NCBI RefSeq assembly: GCF_000250655.1
Contig: NC_016935.1
Location: 6,652,001 to 6,716,000 of the forward strand
Length of the DNA: 64,000 nucleotides
DNA from: Paenibacillus mucilaginosus 3016
Lineage (GTDB): Bacteria > Bacillota > Bacilli > Paenibacillales > NBRC-103111
Reading direction: 5' to 3'
Both the position numbers and the translations under genes were made by a program. The notes below the pieces were generated by a model, which saw only the letters and a program-made list of their open reading frames with translations, had not been told where the DNA came from and did no database searches. Shown piece after piece: positions 18,363-26,505 of this stretch. Numbering within the stretch: position 1 is the stretch's first letter; each line of letters opens with the position of its first letter.

Positions 18363-18900
18363 GGCAGCCTCCCCGTCTCCCCGTCTTCCCGTCTTCCCAC
18401 TCAAAATACATCAGGTCCTCATCATAGAACGTACCGTCATAGTGCAGCGATCTCGGCTCCGTGCCGTATACCTGAAAGCCTGCGGAAGCATACAGCCTGC
18501 ACGCGCCGCCATCCGTACGGATCACGCCGAGATTGACCCTGCGGATCCCCGGCAGAAGGCGGGCCCGGTTCAACAGGGCCTCAACCAGCGCCCGTCCTGC
18601 GCCCTGTCTCCGGACCCGCGCCGTAACGTACATGCCCCAGAGGATGCCCTTGTGGCTCAGCTTCGGCTTGTCGTTCGGCTGGAAGCCGGCCATGCCGACC
18701 AGCTCCCCCTCCGCATCGAAGGCGCCCAGTACGAAGCTTCCTCTCGCTCCGGACAGGAGGAGGGCCGCCTCCTCGACGCTCTTGGACCGCCAATCCGCTT
18801 CATCCGCAGAGAAAGCGGCGGGGTGCTCTCTCAGGGCCTCCAGCCGAAGCTTCAGGAACGCCTCTGCATCCTCCGGACTCAGGGGTCTGACCGACGCCAT
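18322..18900 (-). CDS. GNAT family N-acetyltransferase
   Basis: A 192-aa protein with the GNAT fold: N-terminal VRPLSPEDAEAFLKLRLEAL, acetyl-CoA loop RRQGAGRALVEALL near residue 110, and a C-terminal segment CRLYASAGFQVYGTEPRSL typical of the superfamily. The start ATG at 18900 overlaps the stop of the DUF3891 gene as TGATG and is preceded by AGAGGAGG. It overlaps the downstream methyltransferase start, so three genes are tightly packed. Substrate not predictable. Confidence 0.88.
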   Translation of the reverse strand: MASVRPLSPEDAEAFLKLRLEALREHPAAFSADEADWRSKSVEEAALLLSGARGSFVLGAFDAEGELVGMAGFQPNDKPKLSHKGILWGMYVTARVRRQGAGRALVEALLNRARLLPGIRRVNLGVIRTDGGACRLYASAGFQVYGTEPRSLHYDGTFYDEDLMYFEWEDGKTGRRGGCHDIGEEMGLGRPV

Positions 18901-19682
18901 CACGCTTCCTCCTCTCCCGTACGGCCGTGGAATACGACCTCCTGCTCCGTTTCCTCGGTCCTTCGGTACGCTTCGGCCAGTCCGATCTCGCCGGCCAGAG
19001 CCTTCGGCACCCGCTTCTGGCGGACGGAGGTACGGAATGTATGCTCAAACGGGTTCGGCGCCATCTCGATCTCCGACTTGCTGATCCACCTGGCCGCCAG
19101 TATGCCCGAGCCATCCGGGTGAAAGGACTCCGATTGTCCGAACCCTGTCCGGTACGGCGGATATTCCTGCTCCTTGCCCGCACCCGGCTCATTTAACGTC
19201 ACATACAAAGAGATGCGGTCGCACAGCTTCAGCAGGCTGAACGGCTTTTGCAGCTCCTTCGCCCCCGGGATACCCAGCTCCTTCCGAATCCGCTCCTGCC
19301 TGCCGGTTTCGTAACGGTGGAATGCACTGCTTTCCTCATCCGTGCTGCCCTCGACAAAGGCGGCATAGTGCATGCTGCACAGCAGGGCGGCGTACGGATT
19401 AAGCTCCTCCACCTGATCCAGCCCCAGCCGGTAATGGGTCAGCTTGGGCAGCAGCGGATAGTCGATGAACGAGTAAGGCGCCGAAGCGCGGTCGTTCCAG
19501 ACCGGCGTCTCATCGAGCCGCACCCAGCCCAGATCATGCTGATATACGGCCGTCACGAGGTCCTCGAAGTGCGGGTCCCCCTCAAAAAAAGGCCGGAAGC
19601 GCCGGGCCGCATCCCCTGACAAACGGGCATGCTCATGCTGCGCCGTCAGCACCCAGGCGTCCCCGGTATCACGTACGATCAT
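18900..19682 (-). CDS. DUF3891 family protein
   Basis: A 260-aa protein starting MIVRDTGDAWVLTAQHEHAR, the DUF3891 N-terminal signature, followed by AVYQHDLGW (a conserved HD pair), LCSMHYAAF and LCDRISLYV. The recurring His/Asp residues suggest a metal-binding, HD-like fold, but no activity is known. ATG 19682 was chosen for AGAGGGG six nt upstream; the open frame continues upstream only through the interrupted GNAT gene. It shares an operon with the downstream GNAT. Confidence 0.85.
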   Translation of the reverse strand: MIVRDTGDAWVLTAQHEHARLSGDAARRFRPFFEGDPHFEDLVTAVYQHDLGWVRLDETPVWNDRASAPYSFIDYPLLPKLTHYRLGLDQVEELNPYAALLCSMHYAAFVEGSTDEESSAFHRYETGRQERIRKELGIPGAKELQKPFSLLKLCDRISLYVTLNEPGAGKEQEYPPYRTGFGQSESFHPDGSGILAARWISKSEIEMAPNPFEHTFRTSVRQKRVPKALAGEIGLAEAYRRTEETEQEVVFHGRTGEEEA

Positions 19683-19701
19683 GCGGATCCCCTCTCTTTC
19701 C

Positions 19702-20174
19702 TCAGCTAACCGGCTCTTGTGCCAGTTTCGTCTCATACATCTTTGGAGACAAGATAAGAATCGAGCCTCTCCGCCCGAATCCGGGTCCCTTATAAAAACG
19801 GTGGACTCCCTCCCGGTGAAACCCCAAATCGAGCTCCACCTTCCTGCACCCGTTCGCCCCCGCGATCCCGGGACAGCTCCTCGATCAGCGTACGCCCGAT
19901 GCCCCTGCCGCGCATCCTCTCTTCCACGACGAGTGCCGTAATGCGGCCCACATACGACTCCTGCCAAAAACGGTTCTTGATGACCATCGAACCGAATCCG
20001 ACGGCCCGCCCTTCCTCCTCCGCAATTAATCCGCAGATGATCCGCCGCGGCTCCCAAACTTCTCCGGTATACCTCAAGGGTCAGGTCCGAGTCGAGCGTT
20101 CTCCCGGGCCACAGCTCCCCCAGCAGCCCCGTCACCCGGGCCGCCTCCTCCGAAGTCGCACGGGGAGTAATCAT
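19702..20174 (-). pseudogene. GNAT family N-acetyltransferase, interrupted by two frameshifts
   Basis: The reconstructed product is about 155 aa across three frames: MITPRATSEEAARVTGLLGE (frame 1, from ATG 20174), EVWEPRRIICGLIAEEEGRA to RMRGRGIGRTLIEELSR (frame 2, with the acetyl-CoA loop RGRGIGRTL), and CRKVELDLGFHREGVHRFYK to KLAQEPVS (frame 3, ending at 19702). The last part has the typical HRFYxxxGF ending of aminoglycoside-type GNATs. Shifts lie near 20065 and 19850. It precedes the DUF3891 gene on the same strand. Confidence 0.78.
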
Positions 20175-20572
20175 GAAGCCTCTCCCTCTTTTGTATGTAC
20201 TTTTCCTGTCACGCATCGTGTCGGCTCCTGCCTTGGCTTGATTCTTTAGTCCGAAACCAACCCTCCATGGGATGGGGTGTTCGCCGGACACTCTGCTCTT
20301 GATTAGAATTTATTCCATGGGCACCAGATCTTTTCCTCTTTTTGGAAGACAATGAACTGATGGATTGCGCATCCGCTGAACCATCCGCCAAGGCACCACT
20401 GTAACGAAACCATTTTCGTTACTTAAGTGATATCCCGTACGGTTATAAGATCGGGAGATTTTCGGAGTGCTCCCCTTCCATTGACCGCCATTTCATCCCT
20501 GGGATACAATGAGAGCAGCCTGTTTTAGCGAAAAGGTTTCGGAACAAACCAAACAAAGGTGGGTCCAGCAGC
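20175..20572. other. Regulatory gap before the LacI-type gene
   Basis: 398 nt without a supported gene. It contains a 22-bp perfect inverted repeat at 20401-20422 (annotated separately) and, near 20440-20470, the likely promoter of the LacI-type gene, though no hexamer pair is convincing. Confidence 0.5.
20401..20422. promoter_or_regulatory. 22-bp inverted repeat, possible operator
   Basis: GTAACGAAA, spacer CCAT, TTTCGTTAC. The arms are perfect and contain the outward CG steps common in LacI/GalR operators, although the centre is not CG. It lies 151 nt before the LacI-type gene, so autoregulation is possible. Confidence 0.45.
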
Positions 20573-21593
20573 GTGAATATCAAAACCGTGGCCAAGCTGG
20601 CGGGCGTATCCGTCTCGACCGTCTCGAAGATCATCAACAATTACAGCGACATCTCCGCCGAAACGCGGGAGAAGGTGCTGGGCATTATGAAAGAGACCGG
20701 CTACATTCCGTCGAATTCGGCCAAAACGCTGGCCACCAAAAAATCGGGGCTCATCGGGGTCGTGTTTGCGGGGAAGCTCAACATCGATTTTACCCATCCG
20801 TTCTTCGTGGGGGTGCTCAACGCGTTCAAAAGGCAGATGGGTCTGCTCGGGTACGACCTGCTCTTCTTCTCGAACGAGAAGTTCCATGCCTCCGGTGAGG
20901 ATTATTTGGCCCGCTGCCGGCACTTCCAGGTGGAAGGCTGCATTCTGCTCTCCGGCCAGGAGCTCGAGCCGGCCATCCATGAGCTGGACCGCAGCCCCAT
21001 TCCCTGCATCGGCGTGGACCTGATGCTCTCCGGGGCGAGCTCCGGCCACATCATGTCCGACAGCGAGCGGATGGCGGCCCAGGTCGTCGAGCACTTTTTA
21101 TCTGCTCGGCTACCGGGACATCGGCTATCTCGGCGCCTCGGCGTATTATCACATCTCGTCGATGCGGGAGGCGGGGCTATTGAAGTCGCTCGACCGCTGG
21201 GGACTGCCGATGCAGCCGGACTGGTTCATTCACGGCGACGACTTCTCCGAGAGCAGCGGCTGCGAGGCCATGAAGCGGCTGATCGCGGGCGGGAGCCTGC
21301 CGCGGGCCCTCTTCGCCGGATCGGATCATCTCGCGATCGGAGCGATCCGCGCGCTCATGGAACACGGCCTGCAGGTGCCGGGCGATGTGGCGGTCATCGG
21401 CTGCGACGACGTCGAGGCCGCCAGGTATGTCAGCCCCCCGCTGACAACCATCCGGCAGAACAAGGACAAGATCGGCAAGCTCGCCGCCATGATGCTCTAC
21501 GATCTCATCAACAACCAGATGAGATCAAGCAGCGTTCTGGTCGAGCCGGAGCTGATCGTGCGCGCGTCGTGCGGCGCCCGCCGGGAGGGGTAG
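20573..21593 (+). CDS. LacI/GalR family transcriptional regulator, frameshifted in a T5 run
   Basis: Helix-turn-helix MNIKTVAKLAGVSVSTVSKI (residues 1-20) and hinge IPSNSAKTLATKKS are followed by the periplasmic-binding-protein-like domain. The first frame holds to QVVEHFL at about 21095; the remainder (LGYRDIGYLGASAYYH to VIGCDDVEAARYVSPPLTTI and ASCGARREG) is in the +1 frame and ends at 21593. Dropping one T from TTTTT at 21095-21099 restores a 339-aa protein (EHFYLLGYRDIGYLG). No sugar gene is adjacent except, further on, the GH81 glucanase on the other strand. Effector unknown. Confidence 0.85.
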
Positions 21594-21664
21594 CGCCGGC
21601 GGACGCGTACCGGCGAGCAGGAGGCACGCGGGCCTGCTGCACAGCGGCGGGCCGTGCGAAGGTG

Positions 21665-22000
21665 GCACGCTCGACTGCGCTCGGGCATGCCCCGCGGGCC
21701 GGCTGGATGTTAGCGTGCGGGGGGCTGCCACGGGGGGGCTGCCACGAGGGGGCTGCTCCACTGCGCTCGGGCATGCCAGCAGGCCTGCTGAGTGTCAGCG
21801 TGCGGGGGGCTCTGCCACGGGGGGCTGCTCGACTGCGCTAAACCATCGCGCTTGCTGCAAGGCAGCTAGCCAAGCGCCTTCTCCTGCATCAGCTCGACTG
21901 CGTGCAGAAAGTTCCGCGAGCCCGCTGCATAACATTCGAGCGGCTGCTCCACTGCGCTCGGGCATGCCCAGCGGGCCTGCAGGATGTCAGCATTTCCACC
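21665..22000 (+). repeat. Imperfect G/C-rich repeats with core ACTGCGCTCGGGCATGCC
   Basis: The core ACTGCGCTCGGGCATGCC occurs at 21674, 21760 and 21951, with a truncated copy at 21832 and a trace near 21896. Copies are followed by variants of a GCGGGCCTGCxGGATGTCAGCG segment. Spacings of 86, 72 and 119 nt show an irregular array. It begins 72 nt after the LacI-type gene. Origin unknown; possibly decayed coding or mobile sequence. Confidence 0.6.
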
Positions 22001-22009
22001 CAGAAACCA

Positions 22010-22200
22010 AATAACGGAACTCAGATGTCTTATTTGCCTGAAAAAGAAGCCCTCGCAGCAAATAGCGGAACTACGATTCTTTATTCCGCCTTTTATGCCA
22101 GCAGAACCCCCTCTAGGCGTACAATAGCGCATCTGAGTTCCGTTATTTTCATTTTCACCTTGCATTGGGCCCCGATAACGCATCTGAGTTCCGTTATTTC
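22010..22200. repeat. Four copies of a short repeat, two direct then two inverted
   Basis: AATAACGGAACTCAGATG-type copies lie at 22010-22036 and 22060-22085 (plus) and 22122-22150 and 22174-22200 (minus). The two halves could fold into one large hairpin. The same plus-plus/minus-minus arrangement recurs around the IS3 element at 46238-47720. Confidence 0.75.
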
Positions 22201-22292
22201 AACCCGGGCCCGGGAGGTCACCCCAGAACTGCCAGTCCGAGCACAAAAATACACCTTGCTCTCTGCCACTCTCCTTCTCCCCGGCTGCCTTT

Positions 22293-22985
22293 CCTCTCTA
22301 CTCCTACTCCTACACTCCACCGCTCAGCTCAGCCGCTCTCGCTCTCCATCGCTGCCTCCTCCGCTCTGCATTCTCACTTCACCGCTGGTTCCCCCTCCCT
22401 CTACCCTGCTCTTCTGTCCATCTCCATTCCCCCATCCCTGCACTCCCCTGACTTCCCTCTACTTTCCTCTCTACTCCTACTCCTCCGCTCCACCGCTCAG
22501 CTCAGCCGCTCTCGCTCTCCATCGTCGCCGGCTCCGCTCTGCATTCTCACTTCACCGCTGGTTCCCCCTCCCTCTACCCTGCTCTTCTGTCCATCTCCAT
22601 TCCCCCATCCCTGCACTCCCCTGACTTCCCTCTACTGTCCTCTCTACTCCTACTCCTCCACTCCATACTCTCCAACTCAGCCTTACTCGTTCTCCCTTTC
22701 CTTCACCGTCCCCCTTGACTTCCCTCTACTACACTTTTTCTCCTACTCCTCCCCCCACTTTCCATCTCAGCCGCTCTCGCTCTCCATCGCCGCCCGCTCC
22801 GTTCTGCATTCTCACTTCACCGCTATTGCCCCCTCCCCCTACCCTGCTCCACTGTCCATCTCATCTTCCACTCCCCCTGCTTCCAACTCTCCCTCACTCC
22901 CTCCTCACTCCCTCCACTTTCCCTGCTTTTCCTCCCAATGCTCCAGTTCCATCACCATCCCCCCGCTGCCTCCCCCGCCCAAAAA
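22293..22985 (+). repeat. 173-bp tandem repeat of almost pure pyrimidine on the plus strand
   Basis: The segment CCTCTCTACTCCTACTCC starts at 22293, 22466 and 22639, a period of exactly 173 nt. Copies 1 and 2 are nearly identical; copy 3 diverges after 40 nt, and a fourth partial copy (AGCCGCTCTCGCTCTCCATC at 22769) is displaced by an extra 92 nt. The plus strand is strongly C+T biased, so long runs could form triplex DNA. It lies just beyond the GH81 gene. Confidence 0.85.
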
Positions 22986-23034
22986 CCCATAAGTCCTCCC
23001 CTCTGCTGTACCCGTCCCCGCCCCCGCAAACGCC

Positions 23035-23066
23035 AAAAGAGCCAACATCCGAAGACGTTGGCCCCT
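23035..23066 (-). terminator. Intrinsic terminator of the GH81 gene
   Basis: Minus strand GCCAAC (loop GTCTTCGGAT) GTTGGC followed by TCTTTTGG, 49 nt beyond the stop codon. Confidence 0.75.
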
Positions 23067-23114
23067 GGCAAATCGGTTTCCTACTCAGTCCATCCGCGGG
23101 ACGTGACCGTCCCC

Positions 23115-25964
23115 TTAGTGCGTGTACGTGTACTGCGGCGAATCGTACTGCGGGCCGGACTTCTCGTACGTGAACCAGTACTTGAGCACGCTGCCGGCGC
23201 TGAGGCCGTCGACCGGCTGCTCCCACGTCGAACCGTTCTTCGTCATGCGGTAGTTGAGCTGCGGGCCGCCGTTCACGGTGTAATGAACGTCCACATACAG
23301 CGCGTTCACGGTCGGCGTGAACGCGATCTTCGCCTGCGTCGCACTCGTCTTCGTCACACTCGCCGTATAATCCGGCGTCGTGATCACACCGCCTCCGCCG
23401 GCGCTGTCGGTGGTCACCGTCACGGCGCTGCTGGCCGCCGAGACGTTGCCCGCCGCATCCTTGGCCGTCACGGTGAACGTGTAGGCCGTGCCGGCAGCCA
23501 GGCCGCTGACCGTCGCCGTCGTGCCGGTCACGTTCAAGCTGTTCCCGCCGTAGCTGACCGTATAGCCGGTCACGCCGACGTTATCCGTCGAAGCGTTCCA
23601 CGACAGGGAGACGCTGGAGGACGTTTTGCCCGTGGACACGAGACCGCTTGGAGCCGACGGGGCGACCGTATCCCCACCGCCGGTGCCGCCGCCGTTCCCG
23701 GTATTGAAGCTGTTCGCCGGCACGCTGACGGAGGTGCCGTCCGAGAAGGTGACGGTTTTGGCGCTATTACTGAAGTTGTAGGCGACATAGGTCTTCACGC
23801 CGCCCTTGTTGAAGACCGCCGCGGTCGGTGAATTCGCCGTGATCGCCGGATCGGCGTTGCCCATCGCGTCCAGGTTGTAGATCCAGTGGTACGCGTTCGC
23901 CTTGGAGTTGCCGGTCTCCGGTCCGCCGGAGCCTTCGGCCCCGCCTGTCGCCATGGAACCGACACCCGCCGCGAACTGGTTCTTGGCGTCCGCCGGCGAG
24001 GAGATCGCGCGGTACATCCAGATCAGGTCGCGCCAGATATCCCAGTTCGTGCCGCCGTTCTCGCTGACGAGGGCGTTGTAGTTTTTGGCCGCGTAGCTTG
24101 GGTAGTGGGTCAAATAAAGATGCCCCGCGGTGATCGGCAGCCAGTTGATGCCGTGCACCTGCTCCGGATTGGCGGTGAACCAAGTAGCGTTGGCGCCCTT
24201 GCCGCCCCAGATCATCGTCACCACCGACGGCGTGTAAGCGGCCGGGTGCGTGTTGTCCTGCACATCGAACCAGTAATCGTTGATCGCATTCATCTCCGTC
24301 GTGTACAGATAAACGCCGAGATCGCGGATCGTCGTGTTGCCCGTTGCTTCGCCCCACAGGATCAGACCTGCCCACGCATTCATCGCCTCGGAGGAAGACT
24401 CGTTGTTGTTGCCGTCGCCGAATCTCGCATGGCCGGAAGCCCAGGAATGGCCGGCATACGGGTCAAAATTGCGCAGGAACGGGAACATCGTGTCGCTGCG
24501 GTTCCAGTTCGCAATGTCGCGGACGAGCAGCTCGACCATCGGTCCCCAGCTCTGCGCCCAGGCCTTGTCGGTGCGTGCAATCTCCGCCGCCGCCTTGATG
24601 TAGTAGCCGTAGTGGAAATGGTGGTCGTTCAGCTCGCCGTCGCTCCCGAAGCTCGCGGGATAGCCGATCAGCGTGCCCCAGTTGTTGTTGTAGTAGAACA
24701 CGTTGCTGCCCTTGAGATGGCCCGACGCATCGCTCGCCTTGAACCAGTCCTGCAGACGGCTCTTAATCTCGCTGCGGAACTTGGCGGAGGCGGTTGTATC
24801 GCCGACCTGGTCGGCGATCGGGGCGAGGGTGGCCAGCTTGCCGAGCCGCTTGCCGAGCCAGTACGTATCCGTGCCGCCCGTGTAAGCCAGCGCCTCTTCT
24901 TCGTTGATGTAGCCGCCGAGGGTGGTTTTGTTATACGTGCCCTTATCGGGCAGCGCCGGCAGGACGCCCGTGAATTTCATGCGGGTGGTAAAAGACGCCC
25001 CTTCCCCCGTCTTCATGGTGCCGCGCACGGAGTTGTACGTGTATGGCAGCAGGGCTTGGGAGGAATTCTTCCACTGGTGCGGATACAGGGCAAAAATCGT
25101 CCCCGTCTGCGTGCCTTCCTTGGCCGACGTCGTATAGTTGAACGTCGTGGTCACTTCGCCGGCAGCCGCGTTGTAGCCGTAGCTGATCTTCGTGTCGGTC
25201 ACGTGGGAATAGGCGTACTGCTTGAACTTGTTCAGCGTGGCCGCGGTATTATCGGGCTGCGCCGCGATGGAGAAGTACGTCTTGCCGTTCAGCGCGTTCG
25301 TCAGCGCATTCGTTCCGATACCCGACCAGGTGCTGCCCGTGGGGCCGAACAACCCGTAATGCGCGCCTTCGATCGTAATGCCGAGCACGCTGCTGCCGGC
25401 GCTGCCGGACCAGACAGTCGGCGGCGTATAGAACTTCAGCTGCGGGTTGCCGCCGCCGAAGTTGAAGTAAACGTACGGGGAACCGTGTCCGTAAGACACG
25501 TTCATGGAGCTGGCCCCATTCTGGTACTGCGCCTTCACGAACCAATCGCTGAAGCCGTCCACCTTCGCATCCGTGAACGTGCCGCTGCCCGTATGGCCGA
25601 CCGTGAAATCGTGAATGTCGTTGATCCAGCCGCAGACGCAGGACGAGTTCGCCGTGATCCGCCCCGATGGATTATAGATCCGGAAGCCGTCGCTCTGGTT
25701 CTTGACCGCCAGCGGATGGGGATACTGGGCCTCGGAATGCTGCACCCAGGCCAGCGAGCTCCACCAGTCGTTGGTCGGCATCTTGCCGGTCACATTCCCG
25801 GTTTTGTAGATCTGCGCCTGCACATCCGCCGCCCCTGCGGGCAGAACGGTCGAGTAGCTGCCCGCGCCGAGCGGCACTTCGCCGGTGAACGCCTGGCCGG
25901 TTCCCGGTAGCAGCCCGGCAGCCAGTACAGTCGCAAGAGCCAGCGATAACATCTTCTTTTTCAT
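23115..25964 (-). CDS. Secreted endo-1,3-beta-glucanase, GH81-Fn3-CBM56
   Basis: 949 aa. A signal peptide (MKKKMLSLALATVLAAGLLP, cleaved near TGQA) is followed by a GH81 catalytic region (about 30-720), a glycine-rich linker, one Fn3 domain (about 770-852) and a C-terminal CBM56-like beta-1,3-glucan binding module (about 858-949). GH81 landmarks are NDWWSSLAW, DGELNDHHFHYGY with the catalytic Asp near 445, and GNNNESSSEAMNAW with catalytic Glu near 520. It cleaves laminarin, curdlan or fungal wall beta-1,3-glucan outside the cell. Start at ATG 25964 behind AAGGAGG. A perfect cre-type palindrome upstream suggests CcpA repression. Monocistronic. Confidence 0.95.
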   Translation of the reverse strand: MKKKMLSLALATVLAAGLLPGTGQAFTGEVPLGAGSYSTVLPAGAADVQAQIYKTGNVTGKMPTNDWWSSLAWVQHSEAQYPHPLAVKNQSDGFRIYNPSGRITANSSCVCGWINDIHDFTVGHTGSGTFTDAKVDGFSDWFVKAQYQNGASSMNVSYGHGSPYVYFNFGGGNPQLKFYTPPTVWSGSAGSSVLGITIEGAHYGLFGPTGSTWSGIGTNALTNALNGKTYFSIAAQPDNTAATLNKFKQYAYSHVTDTKISYGYNAAAGEVTTTFNYTTSAKEGTQTGTIFALYPHQWKNSSQALLPYTYNSVRGTMKTGEGASFTTRMKFTGVLPALPDKGTYNKTTLGGYINEEEALAYTGGTDTYWLGKRLGKLATLAPIADQVGDTTASAKFRSEIKSRLQDWFKASDASGHLKGSNVFYYNNNWGTLIGYPASFGSDGELNDHHFHYGYYIKAAAEIARTDKAWAQSWGPMVELLVRDIANWNRSDTMFPFLRNFDPYAGHSWASGHARFGDGNNNESSSEAMNAWAGLILWGEATGNTTIRDLGVYLYTTEMNAINDYWFDVQDNTHPAAYTPSVVTMIWGGKGANATWFTANPEQVHGINWLPITAGHLYLTHYPSYAAKNYNALVSENGGTNWDIWRDLIWMYRAISSPADAKNQFAAGVGSMATGGAEGSGGPETGNSKANAYHWIYNLDAMGNADPAITANSPTAAVFNKGGVKTYVAYNFSNSAKTVTFSDGTSVSVPANSFNTGNGGGTGGGDTVAPSAPSGLVSTGKTSSSVSLSWNASTDNVGVTGYTVSYGGNSLNVTGTTATVSGLAAGTAYTFTVTAKDAAGNVSAASSAVTVTTDSAGGGGVITTPDYTASVTKTSATQAKIAFTPTVNALYVDVHYTVNGGPQLNYRMTKNGSTWEQPVDGLSAGSVLKYWFTYEKSGPQYDSPQYTYTH

Positions 25965-26505
25965 AACAAACCTCCTTGTGAATGGTGCACCTGTACAAAG
26001 TGACGATAAGCTGCGTTCGTGCCTTATTCCCTCCCTCCTTGCTTCTGCCCACATTAGGAACAGGGCTCATGACAGCGCTGTCAAAAATAACTCTTGAACC
26101 TCAGGGATTACGGAGGAATCACCCTCCCGGGTGACCGGAGAGCAGGCATATGTCCAAGGGGTCATTTCGAGAACAGTTCCGAAACCCATTTCGCTGTCAC
26201 CCTCTTCCCACCCTGCGAAACGCCTTCCCCTCTGACACCATCCCCCTGCTCAGTCCCACTCTATCACCCGAAACTGTTTTCGTAAATATGGACCTGAAAA
26301 ACCGTTCCCCAACCTAAAAAACGGGCACCCTCTCGGGCTGCCCGCCAATTCTTCCAGCTGTACCGCTTCTCATCCGCTCATCTGCCGCCCATCTCCCTGC
26401 TCCCGCAGTCCTGCCCTTCCTGAAGGCACGTACGCTGCCTCTTAGAGCCGGTCCCCCGCCCAAACAACCGATGGACCCGCTTTCCGCTAGGCACGATCCG
26501 CCCCC
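25965..26505. other. Intergenic region between GH81 and the epimerase gene
   Basis: About 540 nt. The left 120 nt carry the GH81 promoter and cre site. Near 26318-26341 a CGGGCA/TGCCCG hairpin without a clear T-run may end the epimerase transcript. I see no gene. Confidence 0.6.
26070..26083 (-). promoter_or_regulatory. cre-type catabolite site overlapping a TTGACA box
   Basis: TGACAGCGCTGTCA is a perfect 14-bp palindrome and fits the cre consensus TGWNANCGNTNWCA at every fixed position. On the minus strand it is preceded by TT, making TTGACA, a candidate -35 box, about 107 nt before the GH81 start codon. CcpA binding there would block the promoter. No good -10 is visible at 17 nt, so the promoter is uncertain. 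Confidence 0.7.

Larger units (their letters stand above)
21594..23034. other. 1.4-kb gene-free region filled with repeats
   Basis: No gene is supported. Long plus-strand frames (to 275 aa) arise only because pyrimidine-rich DNA lacks stop codons. The stretch holds, in order: a G/C-rich imperfect repeat (21665-22000), four copies of a dispersed hairpin repeat (22010-22200) and a 173-bp C/T-rich tandem repeat (22293-22985). Confidence 0.7.

Noticed and set aside
22165..22992. Plus-strand frame of 275 aa rich in Ser, Pro and Leu
   Set aside because: It lies in pyrimidine-rich tandem repeats where stop codons hardly occur by composition; no ribosome binding site and frames on repeat copies encode unrelated sequence.
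21600..23034. CRISPR array
   Set aside because: Repeats are long, irregular or tandem without unique spacers, and no cas gene is nearby.
23886..25910. 674-aa plus-strand frame opposite the GH81 gene
   Set aside because: A G+C-driven antisense shadow; the minus strand encodes an unmistakable GH81 enzyme with signal peptide and ribosome binding site.
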